DNA of 64,000 nt from SFEL01 sp045603585 (GCA_045603585.1 JAZUMK010000012.1:24752-88751), one strand, 5' to 3'; positions 17,569 through 27,215 are shown, counted from the first letter of the stretch. Numbers and translations: made by a program. Notes: generated from the letters alone by a model not told the origin.

Positions 17569-18963
17569 ATGCATTTCGACATTATCGTAATAGGCGGCGG
17601 CCCCGGTGGTTATGTAACCGCCATCCGCGCCGCACAGCTGGGCAAAAACGTTGCCCTTATAGAGCGTGAAAGAGTTGGCGGCACCTGCCTGAACCACGGC
17701 TGCATCCCCACCAAGACCCTGTATCGTTCCGCAGAGGTCATGAATATCATCGCCGAAGCTGAAAAGTACGGCGTTGCCGCAGCTGCCGCTTCCGTTTCCG
17801 CTGAAGGCGTACGCGCCCGCAAGGAACAGGTAGTTAACCAGCTTACCTCCGGCGTTGCTTCCCTGCTGAAGGGCAATGGCGTAACCGTTATCACCGGCGA
17901 AGCCTCCATCGGCAAGGACAAGACCGTTACCGCAGCAGGCGAAAGCTACACTGCCGACCACATCATCATCGCGACCGGCAGCAAGACCGCCCGCCTCCCC
18001 GTTCCCGGCATTGACCTGCCCGGCGTAATGGGCAGCACCGAAGCTCTGGCTCTGGAAGAGATCCCCCAGAGCCTGGTAATCATCGGCGGCGGCGTTATCG
18101 GCGTGGAAATGGCCGGTATTTACAAGGCATTCGGCTCCGAGGTAACCATCGTTGAATTCCTTCCCGCAGTGCTGTCCACTCTGGATGGCGAGCTGTCCAA
18201 GTTTGCCGCAAAGCGCCTTGCCGCTCAGGGCATAAAGGTTCTCACCGGCGCCAAGGTCACCTCCATCGAGGGCGACAAGGGCAACATGGTAGTTACCGCC
18301 GAAACCGGCGAAGGCACCGTTGCCATCCCCTGCACCCACGTTCTCAACGGCGCAGGCCGTACCCCTTGCATCGACGGTCTCGGCATTGAAGAAGCCGGCA
18401 TCGAAATGGATGGCAGAAAGATAAAGGTAGACGAAAACTACCGCACCAACGTTCCCGGCATCTATGCCATCGGCGATGTTATAGGCGGCGCAATGCTGGC
18501 ACACGTAGCATCCGACGAAGGCCGCGTATGCGTAGAGCGCATCTGCGGAATGAGCACCTACGTGGATTACGACATCATCCCCGCCTGCGTATTCGCCTTC
18601 CCCGAGCTTGCAAGCGTGGGCAAGACCGAAGAGCAGCTCAAGGCCGAGGATGTTAAATACAACGCAGCCCGCTTTGCCTTTTCCGGCAACGGCAAGGCCC
18701 TGAGCCTTGGCGAAACCGAGGGTCTCGTAAAGATAATCGCTTCCGAGGATCTCCGCTCCATTCTGGGCGTACACATCGCAGGTCCCCACGCAAGCGACCT
18801 TATCCATGAGGCCGTAATCGCCATGAAGAGCATGCTCACCGTTGAGGAAGCCGCTCATACCATGCACGCACATCCCAGCCTTGCCGAGGCATTCATGGAG
18901 TGCATGCAGCGCCTTATCGGCGAAGCGATCCACGTTCCCCCTGCAAGACGCCGCGCCAAATAA
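17569..18963 (+). CDS. lpdA: Dihydrolipoamide dehydrogenase (E3)
   Basis: 464 aa. FAD fold DIIVIGGGPGGYVTAIRAAQ at the N-terminus, redox-active disulfide GGTCLNHGCIPTK (residues about 41-53), NAD fold VIIGGGVIGVEMAG, FAD motif YAIGDVIGGAMLAH, and the C-terminal catalytic HAHPSLAEA all fit lipoamide dehydrogenase. It reoxidises dihydrolipoyl-E2 with NAD+. Last gene of the E1-E2-E3 unit, followed after 28 bases by an amidohydrolase, so transcription may continue. Confidence 0.94.
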   Translation: MHFDIIVIGGGPGGYVTAIRAAQLGKNVALIERERVGGTCLNHGCIPTKTLYRSAEVMNIIAEAEKYGVAAAAASVSAEGVRARKEQVVNQLTSGVASLLKGNGVTVITGEASIGKDKTVTAAGESYTADHIIIATGSKTARLPVPGIDLPGVMGSTEALALEEIPQSLVIIGGGVIGVEMAGIYKAFGSEVTIVEFLPAVLSTLDGELSKFAAKRLAAQGIKVLTGAKVTSIEGDKGNMVVTAETGEGTVAIPCTHVLNGAGRTPCIDGLGIEEAGIEMDGRKIKVDENYRTNVPGIYAIGDVIGGAMLAHVASDEGRVCVERICGMSTYVDYDIIPACVFAFPELASVGKTEEQLKAEDVKYNAARFAFSGNGKALSLGETEGLVKIIASEDLRSILGVHIAGPHASDLIHEAVIAMKSMLTVEEAAHTMHAHPSLAEAFMECMQRLIGEAIHVPPARRRAK

Positions 18964-18991
18964 TACGCAACCCCAAACAGGAGGTTTTACT

Positions 18992-20302
18992 ATGCAGCGT
19001 ACAGTAATTCACGGCGGATACCTTATGACCCGCAACGGCATAGTTGCCGACAGCGGCGTTATAATCGAAGGAAACCGCATTGCAGCCGCAGGCCCAAACG
19101 CCTCTCTCCTTCCCAATGAAGGGGACACGGTGATCGATGCTACGGATAAGCTCATTGCTCCCGGCTTTATAAACGGCCATAACCATATGTACGGCATGCT
19201 GTCCCACGGCATAACCGTAGAGGCGCTGGTAACCGAATTTTCCAGCTTCCTTGAGGATTTCTGGTGGCCCTACGTTGAAAACAGGGTAGACCACGATCTG
19301 GTCCGCACCACCGCCGCATGGAACATGGTGGAAATGATCGACAGCGGTGTTACCTGCTTCTGCGACATTCTGGAAGCGCCCAACTCCATTCCCGGCGCAC
19401 TGGAGATCGCAGCGGAAGTGACCGAGGCCGCCGGTCTCAGAGGCGTTCTCTGCTTCGAAGCCTGCTGCCGCATCAGCGAGGAAAACGGCGCGCTGGGTCT
19501 TAAGGAAAACGCTGATTTTATCCGCAGCCACAATAAGCCCGATTCCACCGTTACCGGCATAATGAGCATACACACCCTGTTCACCTGCCCCGAGGACTAT
19601 GTTTCCGAGGCAAAGGCCATGGCTAAGGAACTGGGCGCGGATATCCACATGCATCTCTCCGAGAGCGTTTTCGAACCCACCTGGGTCAAGGAGCATCTCA
19701 ACAGCACCCCGGTTGAAGTTTACGACAAGCTGGGCTACCTTGACGATAAGGTCATCGCCTCCCAGTGCGTACAGCTCAGCCCCGATGAGCTGAAGCTCCT
19801 TGCAAAGCGCGGCGTACGCGCAGTACACATGCCCCTGTCCAACTGCGAGGTCGGCGGCGGCGTAGCCCCTGTAAGCGATATGCTGGAGCTGGGCATGAAG
19901 GTGGGCCTTGGCTCCGACGGCTATATAAACAACTTCTTCGAAATAATGCGCGGAGCATTCCTCATCCCCAAAGCCCATTGGCAGTCCACCACCATAATGC
20001 CTGCAAAGGCAGTATATGAACTGGCCACATGGCGCGGCGCCGAAGCCCTGGGCATTCAGGCCGGCGCCCTGGAAGAGGGACTCCTTGCAGACCTGATCAC
20101 AATTGATCTGGATACGCCCACCCCCATCAATCCGGACAATGTATACGATCAGCTGGTACTTTTCCGCAATCCCCAGAACGTTTGCGATGTAATGGTAAAC
20201 GGCCGCTTCCTCAAGCGCGACCATACCCTGCTCACCGTGGACATACCCAAAGCAAAATCAGACCTCAGGGATGCTGCTCAGCGTTTCTGGTCGGGAAATT
20301 AA
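18992..20302 (+). CDS. SsnA/TrzA-like amidohydrolase
   Basis: 436 aa from ATG 18992 (AGGAGG at 18979-18984). Metal ligand motif NGHNHMYG (about residues 62-69), third His in IHMHLSE, and the GLGSDGY aspartate are present, as in the SsnA/chlorohydrolase/cytosine-deaminase branch of amidohydrolases. The usual strand-6 AHC motif is SQCVQL here, so its His is replaced by Gln. Possible role: hydrolysis of an amino- or amide group on a purine, pyrimidine or hydantoin-like ring. First gene of a run with PreA-like, Mch-like and nucleoside-type transporter genes; ssnA also marks uric-acid gene clusters. Confidence 0.85.
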   Translation: MQRTVIHGGYLMTRNGIVADSGVIIEGNRIAAAGPNASLLPNEGDTVIDATDKLIAPGFINGHNHMYGMLSHGITVEALVTEFSSFLEDFWWPYVENRVDHDLVRTTAAWNMVEMIDSGVTCFCDILEAPNSIPGALEIAAEVTEAAGLRGVLCFEACCRISEENGALGLKENADFIRSHNKPDSTVTGIMSIHTLFTCPEDYVSEAKAMAKELGADIHMHLSESVFEPTWVKEHLNSTPVEVYDKLGYLDDKVIASQCVQLSPDELKLLAKRGVRAVHMPLSNCEVGGGVAPVSDMLELGMKVGLGSDGYINNFFEIMRGAFLIPKAHWQSTTIMPAKAVYELATWRGAEALGIQAGALEEGLLADLITIDLDTPTPINPDNVYDQLVLFRNPQNVCDVMVNGRFLKRDHTLLTVDIPKAKSDLRDAAQRFWSGN

Positions 20303-20314
20303 GGAGAAAAGAAA

Positions 20315-21526
20315 ATGTTTGATCCCAAACTTTGCAAAGGCGCAGATATCTCCACCACCTATGCGGGCATAAAGCTCCGCTCCCCCTTCATCCTCAGTTC
20401 CGGCCCGCTGGGCTACGGTTCTGAAGGCCTTATCAGGGCACACAAGGCCGGCTGCGGCGCAGTTGTCACCAAGACCCTCCGCCTCAACAGGGCTATCAAC
20501 CCCGCCCACCACATCGGCACCATGGGCCCCAATTCCCTGATAAACTGCGAAAAATGGGCTGACTCCGACAGGCTTCAGTGGTATGAAAAGGAAATCCCCG
20601 AAGCCAAAGCCGCAGGCGCAGTGGTCATCGCATCCGTTGGCCATACTCCCGCCGAAGCCGAAGCGATCGTCGCCGATGCCGAAAAGGCAGGCGCAGATAT
20701 GCTGGAGCTGGTATCCTATACCGAGGACACCCTGCTGCCCATGCTCCGCATTGCAAAGAAAAAGGTTAATATTCCTGTTATCTGCAAGCTTTCCGCCAAC
20801 TGGCCTGATCCTGTTTCCGCAGGTATCCGCTGCATGCAGGAAGGCGCAGATGCCCTTTGCGCCATTGACTCCATAGGCCCCGGCCTCAAGATCGATATCA
20901 AGAACGCCCGCCCCGAGCTGATGGGCGCTGACGGCTGCGGCTGGATAAGCGGCGGCGCAATCAAGCCCCAGTCCATGTACATCAACGCTGCCCTTTCCCG
21001 CAAGATACCTAACCTTGACATATACGGCTCCGGCGGATGCATGAGCGCTGCTGATGCAGTTGAGTTCATCATGGCAGGCTGCCGCGGCGTGGGCTACTGC
21101 TCCGCAGGTATCCTCTACGGTATGGATTATGTGGAAAAGATGTGCTATGAGCTTTCCGCTCTGCTGGCAAAGCTGGGCTATACAAGCCTTGAAGAAGCCA
21201 GAGGCGCCGCTCTCGGCAGCTTCCCCGACAGAGACCTGGTTACCAGGCTGGCATTCGAATACCGTCCCGATGCAGACCCCGCCACCGGCTTCAAGGGCTG
21301 CACTCACTGCAACCGCTGCGTAAAGGCCTGTTGCTATGAGGCAAGAAAGCTGGATGAAACCGGCATGCACGTGGATGCAGACCTGTGCCGCGACTGCGGC
21401 GTATGCGTAAGCATCTGCCCCACCGGTGCTCTCACCGCAACCATGCTGCCCCAGTCCCAGACTGATCTGGACAGGGTTGCCGAAGCAGCTGCCTTTGACG
21501 AATACGTAAAGAAGATCAACAGCTGA
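20315..21526 (+). CDS. PreA-like dihydroorotate/dihydropyrimidine dehydrogenase with C-terminal ferredoxin domain
   Basis: 403 aa. An FMN-binding TIM barrel (residues about 10-310, with SSGPLGYGSEG and GSGGCMSAADAVEFIMAG phosphate-binding motifs) is followed by two [4Fe-4S] motifs, CTHCNRCVKACC and CRDCGVCVSICPTGA. This matches PreA of dihydropyrimidine dehydrogenase and related YgfK-type reductases. No PreT-like FAD/NADH partner is adjacent, so electrons probably come from or go to ferredoxin. Its substrate is probably a reduced or oxidised N-heterocycle ring. Confidence 0.85.
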   Translation: MFDPKLCKGADISTTYAGIKLRSPFILSSGPLGYGSEGLIRAHKAGCGAVVTKTLRLNRAINPAHHIGTMGPNSLINCEKWADSDRLQWYEKEIPEAKAAGAVVIASVGHTPAEAEAIVADAEKAGADMLELVSYTEDTLLPMLRIAKKKVNIPVICKLSANWPDPVSAGIRCMQEGADALCAIDSIGPGLKIDIKNARPELMGADGCGWISGGAIKPQSMYINAALSRKIPNLDIYGSGGCMSAADAVEFIMAGCRGVGYCSAGILYGMDYVEKMCYELSALLAKLGYTSLEEARGAALGSFPDRDLVTRLAFEYRPDADPATGFKGCTHCNRCVKACCYEARKLDETGMHVDADLCRDCGVCVSICPTGALTATMLPQSQTDLDRVAEAAAFDEYVKKINS

Positions 21527-21551
21527 TGCAGTGACTGAAAGGAAGGTAAAT

Positions 21552-22496
21552 ATGTCTCTTCCCCTCCAAGCAATCCAAGCCCGTTGTTCCAGAATACTCA
21601 ACGACCTTAACGATAACGCCTGCGCGTACGGCATCGAAGTTTCTTCGATGCCCTGCGGCGCAAAGCTTATGGATGCAGGCATCAATGCTATCGGATCCTA
21701 TCAGGCAGGCGCTCTGGTAACAGAACTCTGTCAGGGTGGTCTGGCTTCCGCATCCATACGCCCCCAGAATCTGGGCAAGCTTCTTCTTCCCCACATCTTT
21801 GTAGAAACCTATATCCCCCGCTGCGCAAATCTCGTTCTGCAGTCTGCACGTCCCTTTGAGGGCGAAATGATATCCGGTCCCATAAAGATGTTCCTGGAAA
21901 ATGATGTTCCCGATCCCGCCGAATGCAGCGCAGCCCTTACCGCTGTTCTGCAGTGCGATAAGTTCCCCTCTGATGAGTGGACAGTAAGCCTCGCAAAGGC
22001 CGCAGGCTGCGAACCCGCTCAGCTTACCCTGGTAGCGGTTCCTCAGGGAAGTGCCGCAGGCAGCACCCAGATCGCAGGCCGCATGAATGAAAACATGCTC
22101 TTCACCATGGAAAACTCCCTTGGCTATGATTCCTCCATGGTTCGCCACATACTGGGCTACTGCCCCATCGGCCCCTACGGCCCCGCTCCCGAAGGCAAGC
22201 ATCTCCTGCTTCCCGATGACTATCTCCACTATGCTTCCGGCGCATGCCTTACCATAGACGCCCCCGAGGGACTGGATATCCAGAAGCTGGCCGACGATCT
22301 GGCCTTCAATTCCCTCAGCATTTACGGCAAGCTGTTCTATGAGCTGCTGGAGCAGGCCGGCTGGGACTTCTTCAAGATCCCCGATGTTATGCACATCAAC
22401 AAGCTGGCTGAAGTAACCATATGCGACATCCGCTCCGGCAAAACCGCCGTTGCAGGATGCAAAGATACCGAAATACTCACAAATCAACTTGTATAA
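21552..22496 (+). CDS. Methenyltetrahydromethanopterin cyclohydrolase-like protein (Mch paralogue 1)
   Basis: 314 aa from ATG 21552 (GAAAGGAAGG upstream). The segment GAKLMDAGINAIGSYQAG followed by TELCQGGLA, and later VPQGSAAGSTQIAGR, follow the Mch family pattern (canonical GA.VID.GVNVPGSYEAG and VTPTGSIAGSVQVAAR). The Arg and Glu spaced R-x-x-E (R177, E180), catalytic in archaeal Mch, are kept. Mch opens methenyl-H4MPT to formyl-H4MPT. This copy is more divergent than the one at 28519, so it may act on another pterin or another cyclic amidine. Lies between a PreA-like gene and a nucleoside-type ABC transporter. Confidence 0.78.
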   Translation: MSLPLQAIQARCSRILNDLNDNACAYGIEVSSMPCGAKLMDAGINAIGSYQAGALVTELCQGGLASASIRPQNLGKLLLPHIFVETYIPRCANLVLQSARPFEGEMISGPIKMFLENDVPDPAECSAALTAVLQCDKFPSDEWTVSLAKAAGCEPAQLTLVAVPQGSAAGSTQIAGRMNENMLFTMENSLGYDSSMVRHILGYCPIGPYGPAPEGKHLLLPDDYLHYASGACLTIDAPEGLDIQKLADDLAFNSLSIYGKLFYELLEQAGWDFFKIPDVMHINKLAEVTICDIRSGKTAVAGCKDTEILTNQLV

Positions 22497-22514
22497 TTCG
22501 AAGGAGGACTCACA

Positions 22515-23603
22515 ATGAAGCGCAGATTCCTTATCATCACCCTGGTACTCGCCCTCGTACTGACCGCAGTAGGCTGCGGCAGCTCCACCCCTGCTGCTGA
22601 CGATTCCGGCAGCGGCGAAGGCGGCTATGCCGATTTCCAGACCGCTATCATGCTGCCCGGTATTGAAGGCGAAAACGCCATCTTCCAGATGATTGCCAGC
22701 GGCATCCGCGATGCCTGTGCTGATCTTGGCGCTCCCGAACCCAAGGTAGTTGAAGGCGGCGACCAGTGGACCAGCTACGGTAAGTACCTCACCAGCCTTG
22801 CCGCTGCAGGTATCTACGACGTAATCTTCACCACCACCGACGTTATGCGCTATTGCGTAAACGACACTCTGAAAGTTTATCCCGATCAGAAGATCGTTCT
22901 GGTAGACGCAGACCTGCTGAACTATGAGTCCAAGTTCGACGGCGGCAAGATCCCCGATACCGTATGGGGCATTTCCTTCGATATGTATCAGCTGGGCTAC
23001 CTCGGCGGCCACTTCTGCGCTCTCGTTACCCAGAGCGACATGGAACGCGCCAATCCCGACCTGAAGGTTGGCCTTGTAACCACCGACATTTACGATGCAT
23101 GGGACGTTGACCTTAAGACCGGCTTCACCAACGGCGTTAAGGACGTAAACCCCGATATCGAGATCATCACTTCCGTAATCGGCGACTGGGTAGACCCCGC
23201 TAAGGGAGCTGCCGTTACCCGCGCCCTCATCGCTCAGGGTGTTGACATCGTTTACTACACCAGCGGCGCATCCGCATACGGCTGCGTAACCGAAGCCGAA
23301 GCCCAGAACTGCTACGCTATCCCCCACGACAACAACTCCATCTCCCTGGCTCCCGGCACCATCATCGGCGCTTCTCTGGTTCAGGGCTATGATGCAGCTT
23401 ACAGTGCCGCCAAGGGCGCAATCGAAGGCACTCTGGAATACGGCACCGGCCGCAGGGCAGGCGTAGCTGAAGACGTAATCGCCTTCACCACCGATGATCC
23501 CACTTACCTCGAAACCGTTTCCGAAGACATCCGTGCCGCCATGGATGCCGCTCTCCAGGGCCTTGCCGATGGCAGCATCGATGCCCGCAGACCCATTGCA
23601 TAA
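22515..23603 (+). CDS. BMP family ABC transporter substrate-binding lipoprotein
   Basis: 362 aa. Signal peptide with lipobox TAVGC at residues about 17-21, Ser/Gly linker, then a PnrA/BmpA-type periplasmic binding fold (FQMIASGIRDACADLG, IFTTTDVMRY, WGISFDMYQLGYLGG). BMP proteins of known function bind purine nucleosides, riboflavin or related compounds. It is followed by its own ATPase and two permeases. Ribosome site AAGGAGG. The operon suggests a nucleoside- or purine-like ligand; specificity not proven. Confidence 0.92.
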   Translation: MKRRFLIITLVLALVLTAVGCGSSTPAADDSGSGEGGYADFQTAIMLPGIEGENAIFQMIASGIRDACADLGAPEPKVVEGGDQWTSYGKYLTSLAAAGIYDVIFTTTDVMRYCVNDTLKVYPDQKIVLVDADLLNYESKFDGGKIPDTVWGISFDMYQLGYLGGHFCALVTQSDMERANPDLKVGLVTTDIYDAWDVDLKTGFTNGVKDVNPDIEIITSVIGDWVDPAKGAAVTRALIAQGVDIVYYTSGASAYGCVTEAEAQNCYAIPHDNNSISLAPGTIIGASLVQGYDAAYSAAKGAIEGTLEYGTGRRAGVAEDVIAFTTDDPTYLETVSEDIRAAMDAALQGLADGSIDARRPIA

Positions 23604-23644
23604 TTTAACTCCCTACCAAACCGCTATTTAAAAGGAGACATTAT

Positions 23645-25213
23645 ATGTCCGATTATTTGTGCATGCGGGGCATCACAAAGACCTATCAGGCCTATGGCCG
23701 TGAGGTCCGTGCCCTGAAAAACGTGGATTTCTCCGTTCGCCGCGGCACTGTACACGGTTTGCTGGGCGAAAACGGTGCAGGTAAATCCACCCTTATGAAA
23801 ATACTGTCCGGCGTAGAGCGCATGGACAGCGGTACCGTCACCTTCAACGGCCAGGAAGTAACCCTGGGCAATGCCATGCAGGCTCAGAAGCTGGGCATCG
23901 GCATGGTTCATCAGCACTTCTCCCTCATCGATGACTATACCGTTGCAGAAAACGTGGTTCTGGGCATGGAGCCCACCAAGAAGCTCGGTTTCGTTGACCT
24001 TAAAGCTCAGCGTGCGGCCGCCGAAGAAGCTGCAAGACAGTGCGGCTTCACCATCGACCTGGACCGCAAGGTAGGCACGCTCTCCATGGGTGAACGCCAG
24101 AAGGTTGAGATCATGCGCGTCGTATTCAGCAAGGCCGACCTGCTGATATTCGACGAGCCCACTTCCGTTCTGGTAGAGCAGGAGATCCAGGGCCTGCTGG
24201 ACACCATCAGGCTGCTCAAGGAAAACGGAAAGACCATCATTTACATCAGCCACAAGGTTGAAGAGGTTATTTCCATAACCGACGATCTGACTGTTCTTCG
24301 CGACGGCGAGTCCGTCCGTACCGACAAGACCGCCGCAGTTGACGCTGCTGAGATCATCCGCATGATGGTAGGCCAGACCCTTTCCCTCCATCTGGATAAG
24401 ACTCCCGCCAACCCCGGCAACATCGTTCTTCAGGCCAATAACCTCTGGGTCAAGAACGGCCTGCTGGATGCGGTAAAGCACGTAAGCTTTACCGTCCGCT
24501 CCGGCGAAATCGTAGCCATTGCCGGTATAAACGGCAACGGCCAGCCCGAGCTTCTGGAAGTTCTCTTCGGTCTGCGCAAGGCCGATAAGGGCAGCATCCG
24601 CCTGATGGGCAAGGATATCACCAACCTTACCCCCCAGAAGCGCAGAGATGCAGGCATGAGCTATGTTCCCGAAGACCGTATCCACGTGGGTTCCTGCGCC
24701 ACTGCCAGCGTATCCGAAAACCTGCTGGTAGACCGCCGCAGCAAGGAGCCTTACAGCAAGCACGGCTTCCTCAAGGCAAAGCCTCTGTCTGACCTCAGCA
24801 AGCAGCTCATAGACCAGTACAGCATCAAGGTAAGCGGTGAAAACCACATCGTCGGCGCTCTTTCCGGCGGTCACATTCAGCGCACCATACTGGCTCGCGA
24901 GCTTTCTGCCAACCCCAAGGTGCTGCTGGCAAGCGAAGTTACCATGGGTCTTGACGTTCTGAGCACCCGCTACGTCCACGAGACCATGCTGCAGCTCAGG
25001 GATCAGGGTCTTGGCATACTGCTGGTATCCAGTAATATCAACGAGATCCTTGCTCTGGCTGACAGGATCCTGGTCATCCATGACGGCGCCCTCACCGCCT
25101 CCTTTGTAAACGATGACATGATAACCCGTGAGGAAATCGGCGAATATATGCTCGGTATTAAGTTCATGACTGAACTTACCCGCGGATCGGAGGATGACGA
25201 TGCAGCGGTCTAA
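23645..25213 (+). CDS. Nucleoside-type ABC transporter, duplicated ATP-binding protein
   Basis: 522 aa with two nucleotide-binding domains. NBD1 has Walker A GENGAGKST, signature LSMGERQKVEI and Walker B LLIFDEPTSVL. NBD2 begins near residue 270 with GINGNGQPELLEVL in place of a canonical Walker A, has signature LSGGHIQRTILARE and a degenerate Walker B LLASEVTMGLD. This matches YufO/RbsA-type proteins of BMP transporters, where the second site is often impaired. Works with the preceding lipoprotein and the two following permeases. Confidence 0.93.
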   Translation: MSDYLCMRGITKTYQAYGREVRALKNVDFSVRRGTVHGLLGENGAGKSTLMKILSGVERMDSGTVTFNGQEVTLGNAMQAQKLGIGMVHQHFSLIDDYTVAENVVLGMEPTKKLGFVDLKAQRAAAEEAARQCGFTIDLDRKVGTLSMGERQKVEIMRVVFSKADLLIFDEPTSVLVEQEIQGLLDTIRLLKENGKTIIYISHKVEEVISITDDLTVLRDGESVRTDKTAAVDAAEIIRMMVGQTLSLHLDKTPANPGNIVLQANNLWVKNGLLDAVKHVSFTVRSGEIVAIAGINGNGQPELLEVLFGLRKADKGSIRLMGKDITNLTPQKRRDAGMSYVPEDRIHVGSCATASVSENLLVDRRSKEPYSKHGFLKAKPLSDLSKQLIDQYSIKVSGENHIVGALSGGHIQRTILARELSANPKVLLASEVTMGLDVLSTRYVHETMLQLRDQGLGILLVSSNINEILALADRILVIHDGALTASFVNDDMITREEIGEYMLGIKFMTELTRGSEDDDAAV

Positions 25214-26279
25214 ACAAACTCTTTTTCAGCTGTTGGTAATACTGTCCGGCCTTATAATGGCAGTAGTGGTTATACTGCTCTGCTCCAGTGAGCCCGGCAT
25301 TGCCCTCAAGTTCTTTTTCACCGGCCCCTTCTCCAGCCAGTTCTTCCTTGGCGACATGATCAACACCGCGGTGCCTCTCATCATCTGCGGTCTTGCGGCA
25401 AGCGTATCCTTTACCGCTTCCGTATGGAACCTGGGTCTTGAAGGCATGGTTTATTTCGGCATGCTCACCGGCACCATGGCCGGCGTATGGATGGAAGGCT
25501 GGCCCGCAGCCGTTGCGATCCCCCTGATGTTTGTCGCAGCCTTCGTTGGCGGCGCAGCACTTTCTCTGCTGTGCAATTTCTTCCGCCGCCGCTTCAACGT
25601 AGATATCATGATGAGCTCCCTCATGATCGCAAACGTGATATTCTACCTTGTCATGATGCTGGTCGAAGGCCCCTTCAGGGATATGGATTCCGGTCAGGGC
25701 GTTACCACTGCCATGATCCCCGAAGCATTCCAGTTCCCCAATCTGCTGGCTGCTTCCGAGCTGAATGCAACCCTATTCATAGCCATTGCCCTTACGGCCA
25801 TCATGTACTTCTGTCTGCGCCGCACCAAGGTTGGCTATGAGATCCGCATAACCGGCGAAAACCCCTCCTTTGCCGCTTACGGCGGAATCAGCACCCTTGC
25901 TGTTGCAAGCCTTGCTATGATCCTCTCCGGCGGTCTGGGCGGCGTTGGCGGCCTCAGCTATGTACTGTGCACCTCCAATCGCGTCCGCAATCAGCTTTGC
26001 GGTATCGGCTGGAGCGGCCTTTCCATCGCAATGATCAGCCGCAACAACCCCCTGCTGGTGCTGCCTGTATCCCTGTTCTTCGCCTATCTTACCAAGGGCG
26101 CTGAATGTGCGGCCCTCTTTGCCGACATCACCCCCGACGTGGCGCAGATCATCCAGGGCGCGATCCTGCTGCTGGTTACCAGCGAAAAGCTCATCAGCAC
26201 CCTTTCCGGCAGCAACAGGAAAAAGAAAAAGGCCGCTGTTAAGCCCAAGGCCGAAGAAACCAAGGAGGTGGCAGAGTAA
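25194..26279 (+). CDS. Nucleoside-type ABC transporter permease 1
   Basis: 361 aa, about nine membrane helices and a lysine-rich cytoplasmic tail (NRKKKKAAVKPKAEE). The EAA-like loop with FTASVWNLGLEGMVYFG and GENPSFAAYGG fits the YufP/RbsC-like BPD_transp_2 family used by BMP transporters. Overlaps the ATPase gene by 20 bases and the next permease gene by one base. Confidence 0.92.
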   Translation: MTMQRSKQTLFQLLVILSGLIMAVVVILLCSSEPGIALKFFFTGPFSSQFFLGDMINTAVPLIICGLAASVSFTASVWNLGLEGMVYFGMLTGTMAGVWMEGWPAAVAIPLMFVAAFVGGAALSLLCNFFRRRFNVDIMMSSLMIANVIFYLVMMLVEGPFRDMDSGQGVTTAMIPEAFQFPNLLAASELNATLFIAIALTAIMYFCLRRTKVGYEIRITGENPSFAAYGGISTLAVASLAMILSGGLGGVGGLSYVLCTSNRVRNQLCGIGWSGLSIAMISRNNPLLVLPVSLFFAYLTKGAECAALFADITPDVAQIIQGAILLLVTSEKLISTLSGSNRKKKKAAVKPKAEETKEVAE

Positions 26280-27196
26280 TGAACGAATTCATCGGTGGCG
26301 CTCTTTATACCATCATTGCCTATGGCACCCCTTTGATCCTGTGCTCTCTGGGCGGACTGATGACCGGCCTTTCCGGCCGCTTCAATCTGGGTATGGAAGG
26401 TATGATGCTTTTCTCTGCCTTCTTCTCCCTCTATTTTGCAAACCTGTTCAACAACCTTATTCTGGGTCTGGTTATCGGCGTGCTGATCACCGTACTCATC
26501 GGCCTGTTCATGGCCTTCATGAGCCTCAGGTTTGATGTTGACATTTACATCGTAGGTATGGCCATCAATACCCTCGGTACCGGCCTTACCACCTTCCTGA
26601 TTTTCCTGCTTACCGGCGCTCAGGGTTCCATTATCTACCCTGATGCTCCCCGGCTGGAAAATCTTACCACCCCCATTATCTCCAACATACCCTACCTCAA
26701 CCAGATACTCAGCAACCACACGGTTCTTGATTATCTCACCATAGTTCTGGTAATCGTCATGTACGCCGTCATCTTCAAGACCGCTTACGGACGCAGGCTC
26801 AGGGCTGTGGGTATGAGCGAATGGGTAGCCTCTGCCCGCGGTATATCCGTTGACCGTATGATCTACTCCTCCTATGCTCTGTGCGGCCTGTTCTGCGGCC
26901 TTGCCGGCGCATCCCTGTCCCTCTCTCAGGGCATTTTCGTAGGCGGTTTCACCGGAATGACCAACGGCCGCGGCTGGCTGGCCATGGCTCTGGTAATAGT
27001 TGCCCAAAACAACCCTTACACCATTCTGGTGTTCTCCTGGGCGCTGGGCCTGCTTTCCGCCCTTGGCGATATTCTCCAGACCACCGGCAATTTCTCTGCC
27101 CGCGTGGTTCAGATGCTTCCCTTCTTTGGCGCCCTTGCAGCAGCTGCAATTTACTCCCTGCGCATGGCCCGCAAAGAAAAATCCACCAAGATTTAA
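26279..27196 (+). CDS. Nucleoside-type ABC transporter permease 2
   Basis: 305 aa, BPD_transp_2 family, with SGRFNLGMEGMMLFSAF and the conserved VGMSEWVASARGISV cytoplasmic loop. Pairs with the preceding permease as in YufPQ. The start ATG overlaps the preceding TAA. An amidohydrolase gene follows after 19 bases, so uptake and hydrolysis are probably coexpressed. Confidence 0.92.
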   Translation: MNEFIGGALYTIIAYGTPLILCSLGGLMTGLSGRFNLGMEGMMLFSAFFSLYFANLFNNLILGLVIGVLITVLIGLFMAFMSLRFDVDIYIVGMAINTLGTGLTTFLIFLLTGAQGSIIYPDAPRLENLTTPIISNIPYLNQILSNHTVLDYLTIVLVIVMYAVIFKTAYGRRLRAVGMSEWVASARGISVDRMIYSSYALCGLFCGLAGASLSLSQGIFVGGFTGMTNGRGWLAMALVIVAQNNPYTILVFSWALGLLSALGDILQTTGNFSARVVQMLPFFGALAAAAIYSLRMARKEKSTKI

Positions 27197-27215
27197 TGAA
27201 TAGAGGGCTAACCCT

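Noticed and set aside
21516..23327. 603-aa minus-strand frame opposite Mch paralogue 1 and the BMP lipoprotein
   Set aside because: Antisense shadow with low-complexity composition; sense genes have ribosome sites and clear motifs.
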